NCBI RefSeq assembly: GCF_000520555.1
Contig: NZ_KI914848.1
Location: 19,317 to 65,568 of the forward strand
Length of the DNA stretch: 46,252 nt
Origin: Arthrobacter sp. Br18
GTDB lineage: Bacteria > Actinomycetota > Actinomycetes > Actinomycetales > Micrococcaceae
Direction of reading: 5' to 3'
Shown here: one piece after another, positions 43,624 to 46,252 of the stretch
Layout of the letters: every line of letters starts with the position of its first letter
Position numbering within the stretch: position 1 is the first letter of the stretch
Translations under genes and position numbers: made by a program
Notes under the pieces: generated by a model
Database searches by the model: none
Seen by the model: the letters and a program-made list of their open reading frames with translations, nothing else
Told to the model about the DNA's origin: nothing

Positions 43624-44418
43624 ATGACCCAGTCCCAGTACTCGTCCATCGGTTCCCCCGCGCCGAACGCGCCGAAGGCACTGCGCGCCGTCGTGACCGG
43701 TGCCAGTTCCGGCATCGGTGCTGCCACGGTGCGCGCGCTGCGGGCGGCCGGCTGGGAGGTCATCGCGGCCGCACGCCGCGCGGACCGCCTGCAGGCACTG
43801 GCGGAGGAGACCGGCGCCACGGCCGCCGTCGTCGACGTCACCGACCAGCAGTCGGTCGACGCGCTGATGCGCACCGTGACGAAGGCGGGAGCGGTGCACG
43901 CGGTGATCAACAACGCCGGGGGAGCGTTCGGCGCCGATACCGTCTTCAGCGGGAAGGACGACGACTGGGACTACATGTACAACACGAACGTGCTCGGCTC
44001 CATGAGGGTGACGCGCGCTTTCCTCCCGGCCCTGCGCTCGGGCGGGCAGGGCAGCGTGGTGTTCCTGACGTCGACGGCGGCGCTGGCCGCCTACGAGGGC
44101 GGGGCGGGGTACTGCGCCGCGAAAGCGGGCCAGCAGGCGCTGGCGCGGGCGCTTCGGCTCGAGGAGGCTGCCCACAACGTCCGGGTCATCGAGGTGGCTC
44201 CGGGCATGGTGCACACCGAGGAATTCGCGCTGAATCGGCTGGGCGGGAATCAGGACGCGGCGGACGAGGTGTATGCGGGCGTTGCCCGGCCACTCAGCGC
44301 GGGCGACGTCGCAAGTGCGATCGTCTTCGCCCTGAACGCCCCGCACCACGTCAACATCGACCAGATCGTCCTGCGCCCGCTGGCCCAGGCGGCCAACCAC
44401 AAGGTGCTGCGCGGCTGA
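43624..44418 (+). CDS. Short-chain dehydrogenase/reductase (SDR), YdfG-like
   Basis: A 264-residue NAD(P)-dependent oxidoreductase of the classical SDR family. The cofactor loop is TGASSGIG at residues 25-32, NNAGG follows, and the catalytic Tyr-x3-Lys is in GYCAAKAG, with the preceding serine in VFLTSTAAL. An Arg-rich patch (AAARRADR) after the second strand favours NADP. The C-terminal block APHHVNIDQIVLRP resembles 3-hydroxy acid dehydrogenases such as YdfG. The substrate is uncertain. It is convergent with the P450 gene after 8 bases. Confidence 0.88.
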   Translation: MTQSQYSSIGSPAPNAPKALRAVVTGASSGIGAATVRALRAAGWEVIAAARRADRLQALAEETGATAAVVDVTDQQSVDALMRTVTKAGAVHAVINNAGGAFGADTVFSGKDDDWDYMYNTNVLGSMRVTRAFLPALRSGGQGSVVFLTSTAALAAYEGGAGYCAAKAGQQALARALRLEEAAHNVRVIEVAPGMVHTEEFALNRLGGNQDAADEVYAGVARPLSAGDVASAIVFALNAPHHVNIDQIVLRPLAQAANHKVLRG

Positions 44419-44426
44419 GGCGCGCC

Positions 44427-45773
44427 TCAGCCCTCCCCGCGGGGCGAGGGCGCGAAGCGCAGGGAGTAGTTGTCGAGGGTCCCCGGGAGCCTGCCCTGCG
44501 GGTCCAGGCGGTGCCGGCTGGTCAGGTGGAGGTCGGTTCTGTCGATCAGCTGCGCGAGGGCCGCGCTTGTCAGGAGCAGCACCAGCTGTTTCCCCGGGCA
44601 CACGACGGGCCCGTCGCTGAAGGGCACCAGCGGCCAGCCGTCGGAATCACCGCCGTCGTCATCGAGCCACCGTTCGGGCGCGAACTGGTGTGCCCGGGGA
44701 AGGTTGCGCTCGTCCCGGTGGAAGTACGGTGCAAAGATCAGCACCCCGCACTTCGCGGGCATCATCCCGTCCTCCCACTCCACGGGCCGCGTGGTCTGCC
44801 GAAGGATGAGCGGGGTGGTGGGCCAGAGGCGGAGGGCCTCCAGGACGCAGGAGCGCAGGTAGGGCAGGAAGGAGCGCGACGACCCGTCGTCGTGCAGCTC
44901 CTGGCGCGCCCGGCTTCGAGCTTCCGGGTGCGTTGCAAGGACGGCCAGCGCGCGGAACGTGGCCATGCCCGCGGGGTCGAAGGCGAAGAGCCATTGCGGA
45001 ACCTGTTCGGCGGGCGCGGCGCCCTCGAACCGCGGGGCGCGCGCCGCCATCACGGAGGCGAGGCTGCCCTCCTCCGCCCGGGCGAGTTCCTCGGTGATCC
45101 GGGCGAGGAACTTCGCCCGGAGCTTCTTCTGCTGCGGCCGGAGGAAAGCCCAGTTGCCGTTCCTGCGCAGCTGCACGATCATGTCCGTCAGTTCCGAGTC
45201 ATCGCGCGCATGGTCGCCGAAGACCACGCGGCGCACCACGCGGTACCAGGCGGCGAGGAAGTCCTTCCAGATCAGTTCGCCACGCTCCGCCGCCGTAGCC
45301 AGGAGCTCGTCCATCTCCTCCCGCACCACCGGAAGGAAAGCGTCCGCGAGGAGATGGATGGGATGGTCGGTGTCCAGGACCTGTTCCTGGAGGGCCCGGC
45401 GGACGCTCCGGATCGGACCCGTGGAGATGAGCACGTTGTTGGGCTGGAAATGGGTGAGCGCGGCCCGTTTCTCGGCACTCGCCGGGGAGAAGGGGTCAGG
45501 TGACATGTTCAGGACGGTGTCCACATGGCCCGGGGCGAGGATCAGGGCCTGGTGGCGGAGCGGCAGGCGCAGGAGCAGGGGACCTTCGGGGTTCCTGGAG
45601 TGGATCCTGCACACCGCGTCGACAGCGCGGTCATCGAGCCGGAAGCGCTCCACGAGGGCAACCACCCGGGGCCGCCGGATGATCGGGCCTTTGGCGAAGG
45701 TGGGAAGGAACACCGCTCCCGCGAAAAGTGCCGTGTCAAGAAGTGAGGCCTTCGGCAGCCTGGAAATTCCCAT
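44427..45773 (-). CDS. Cytochrome P450
   Basis: A 448-residue heme monooxygenase-type protein. The ExxR motif is in EALRLWPTTPL, the heme-binding loop is VPFSDGPVVCPGKQL with the cysteine ligand, and FAPERW marks the PERF-like region. The I-helix should carry an (A/G)Gx(D/E)T(T/S) motif; here the stretch reads FAFDPAGMATFRA, so the acid-alcohol pair is not in its usual place. There is no N-terminal membrane anchor of eukaryotic type. No ferredoxin or ferredoxin reductase gene is nearby. ATG 45773 gives a sensible N-terminus; the frame continues to a GTG at 45848. Substrate unknown. Confidence 0.85.
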   Translation of the reverse strand: MGISRLPKASLLDTALFAGAVFLPTFAKGPIIRRPRVVALVERFRLDDRAVDAVCRIHSRNPEGPLLLRLPLRHQALILAPGHVDTVLNMSPDPFSPASAEKRAALTHFQPNNVLISTGPIRSVRRALQEQVLDTDHPIHLLADAFLPVVREEMDELLATAAERGELIWKDFLAAWYRVVRRVVFGDHARDDSELTDMIVQLRRNGNWAFLRPQQKKLRAKFLARITEELARAEEGSLASVMAARAPRFEGAAPAEQVPQWLFAFDPAGMATFRALAVLATHPEARSRARQELHDDGSSRSFLPYLRSCVLEALRLWPTTPLILRQTTRPVEWEDGMMPAKCGVLIFAPYFHRDERNLPRAHQFAPERWLDDDGGDSDGWPLVPFSDGPVVCPGKQLVLLLTSAALAQLIDRTDLHLTSRHRLDPQGRLPGTLDNYSLRFAPSPRGEG

Positions 45774-45935
45774 GCCGTATACCGCCTGTCGGGAAGTGGG
45801 GAAGAAATCGGGTCCACCCCCACACTGCCAAGGGAAGCCTTCCGGCACAATGAAAAGCTCAACGGGACATGGATTCTGTGCTGTGCAGGTCCTCCCGGCT
45901 CAGCCGTCCCCACCGCCCACCGCCCAGGAGAGAAA

Positions 45936-46252
45936 ATGAACACCAACGCAGATGCCCCGGTGGAACGCTGGCTCCGGTTCCGGAAGGCCCGCAACACCGA
46001 CCTGGCAGCCGAACACGGCTGGCTGACGCTGACGTCCTTCGAGTGGCTGGAAAGCAGGCCCTCCGCCGTCGGTTCCGTTCCCGGACTCTGGTCCTCGGAC
46101 GGAGCGACGGCGCTGCTGACCGCGGCGGCGGAGGACGGGCTGACTGTCGTGGGAAGCGGCGAGCCGGTGACCGGGACGGTTCCCGCGACCCTCGAGGAGG
46201 GGGAGTCATTGATGTGGGTCCGGTATGGCGGCGCCGGCAACCGGGTGATGGT
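45936..46252 (+). CDS. DUF1684 domain protein, cut by the end of the window
   Basis: The first 105 codons of a gene on the plus strand. The N-terminus holds the family pattern WLRFRKARNTDLAAEHGWLTL followed by TSFEWLE and a Val-Gly-Ser turn, typical of DUF1684 proteins of about 200-270 residues. AGGAG lies 8 bases before the ATG. It is divergent from the P450 gene. Function of the family is not known to me. Confidence 0.75.
   Translation, partial: MNTNADAPVERWLRFRKARNTDLAAEHGWLTLTSFEWLESRPSAVGSVPGLWSSDGATALLTAAAEDGLTVVGSGEPVTGTVPATLEEGESLMWVRYGGAGNRVM

Noticed and set aside
43533-45503. 656-codon plus-strand frame across the SDR gene and the P450
   Set aside because: It is a shadow of two well-supported genes; the translation is Arg/Gly-rich without motifs.

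Overview
The window is ordinary chromosomal DNA from a high-GC actinobacterium. The gene content fits the family Micrococcaceae (Arthrobacter-like), but that placement is inferred from gene order and protein style and was not tested. Supporting points are the tig-clpP1-clpP2-clpX block, a mycothiol-type nitroreductase, an MptB-type mannosyltransferase, an actinobacterial-style ValS, and many genes whose -10 box lies 6-7 bases before the start codon, as expected for leaderless mRNAs. I see no insertion sequence, prophage, CRISPR array or obvious genomic island.

Layout. 1-5410: tRNA-Val, a GT-C membrane glycosyltransferase, rlmN, a small conserved gene, 6-phosphogluconate dehydrogenase and a SemiSWEET-like membrane protein. 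5463-9265: a LuxR-type regulator with a long helical-repeat N-terminus, the cysteine operon cysK-cysE, and msrA. 9332-12797: a NIF3 protein, a degenerate zinc-ribbon coiled-coil protein, an RNase HI fused to a VOC domain, and yaaA. 12889-15436: RNase P RNA, a secreted repeat protein and an MFS exporter. 15444-19071: peptide deformylase behind an acyl-CoA dehydrogenase, tRNA-His, a tandem DUF427 protein and oligoribonuclease. 19224-25733: MptB-like mannosyltransferase, a DUF3224 protein, tRNA-Arg, a small membrane protein, an SSB, the ABC-F factor EttA, and a divergent EamA transporter/MarR regulator pair sharing a 33-bp palindrome. 25778-35008: a pterin dehydratase-VOC fusion, two thioesterases, an MscS-globin-membrane protein operon, OsmC and aminopeptidase N, an RpiB-type isomerase and a Nei-type glycosylase. 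35080-40749: tRNA-Gly, tRNA-Pro, trigger factor, ClpP1, ClpP2, ClpX and the nitroreductase. 40807-46252: ValS, a short-chain dehydrogenase, a cytochrome P450 and the start of a DUF1684 protein.

The themes are translation and protein quality control (deformylase, trigger factor, ClpXP, ValS, EttA, RlmN, RNase P, four or five tRNAs depending on the stretch counted), thiol and oxidant defence (cysK/cysE, msrA, OsmC, YaaA, mycothiol nitroreductase, truncated globin) and surface mannosylation. The least ordinary features are two enzyme-VOC fusions, the MarR palindrome that covers two back-to-back -10 boxes and a leaderless start codon, a putative ClgR box before clpP1P2, a hairpin abutting the start of the secreted protein, and a P450 with an unusual I-helix. 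I found no convincing wholly new multi-gene system.
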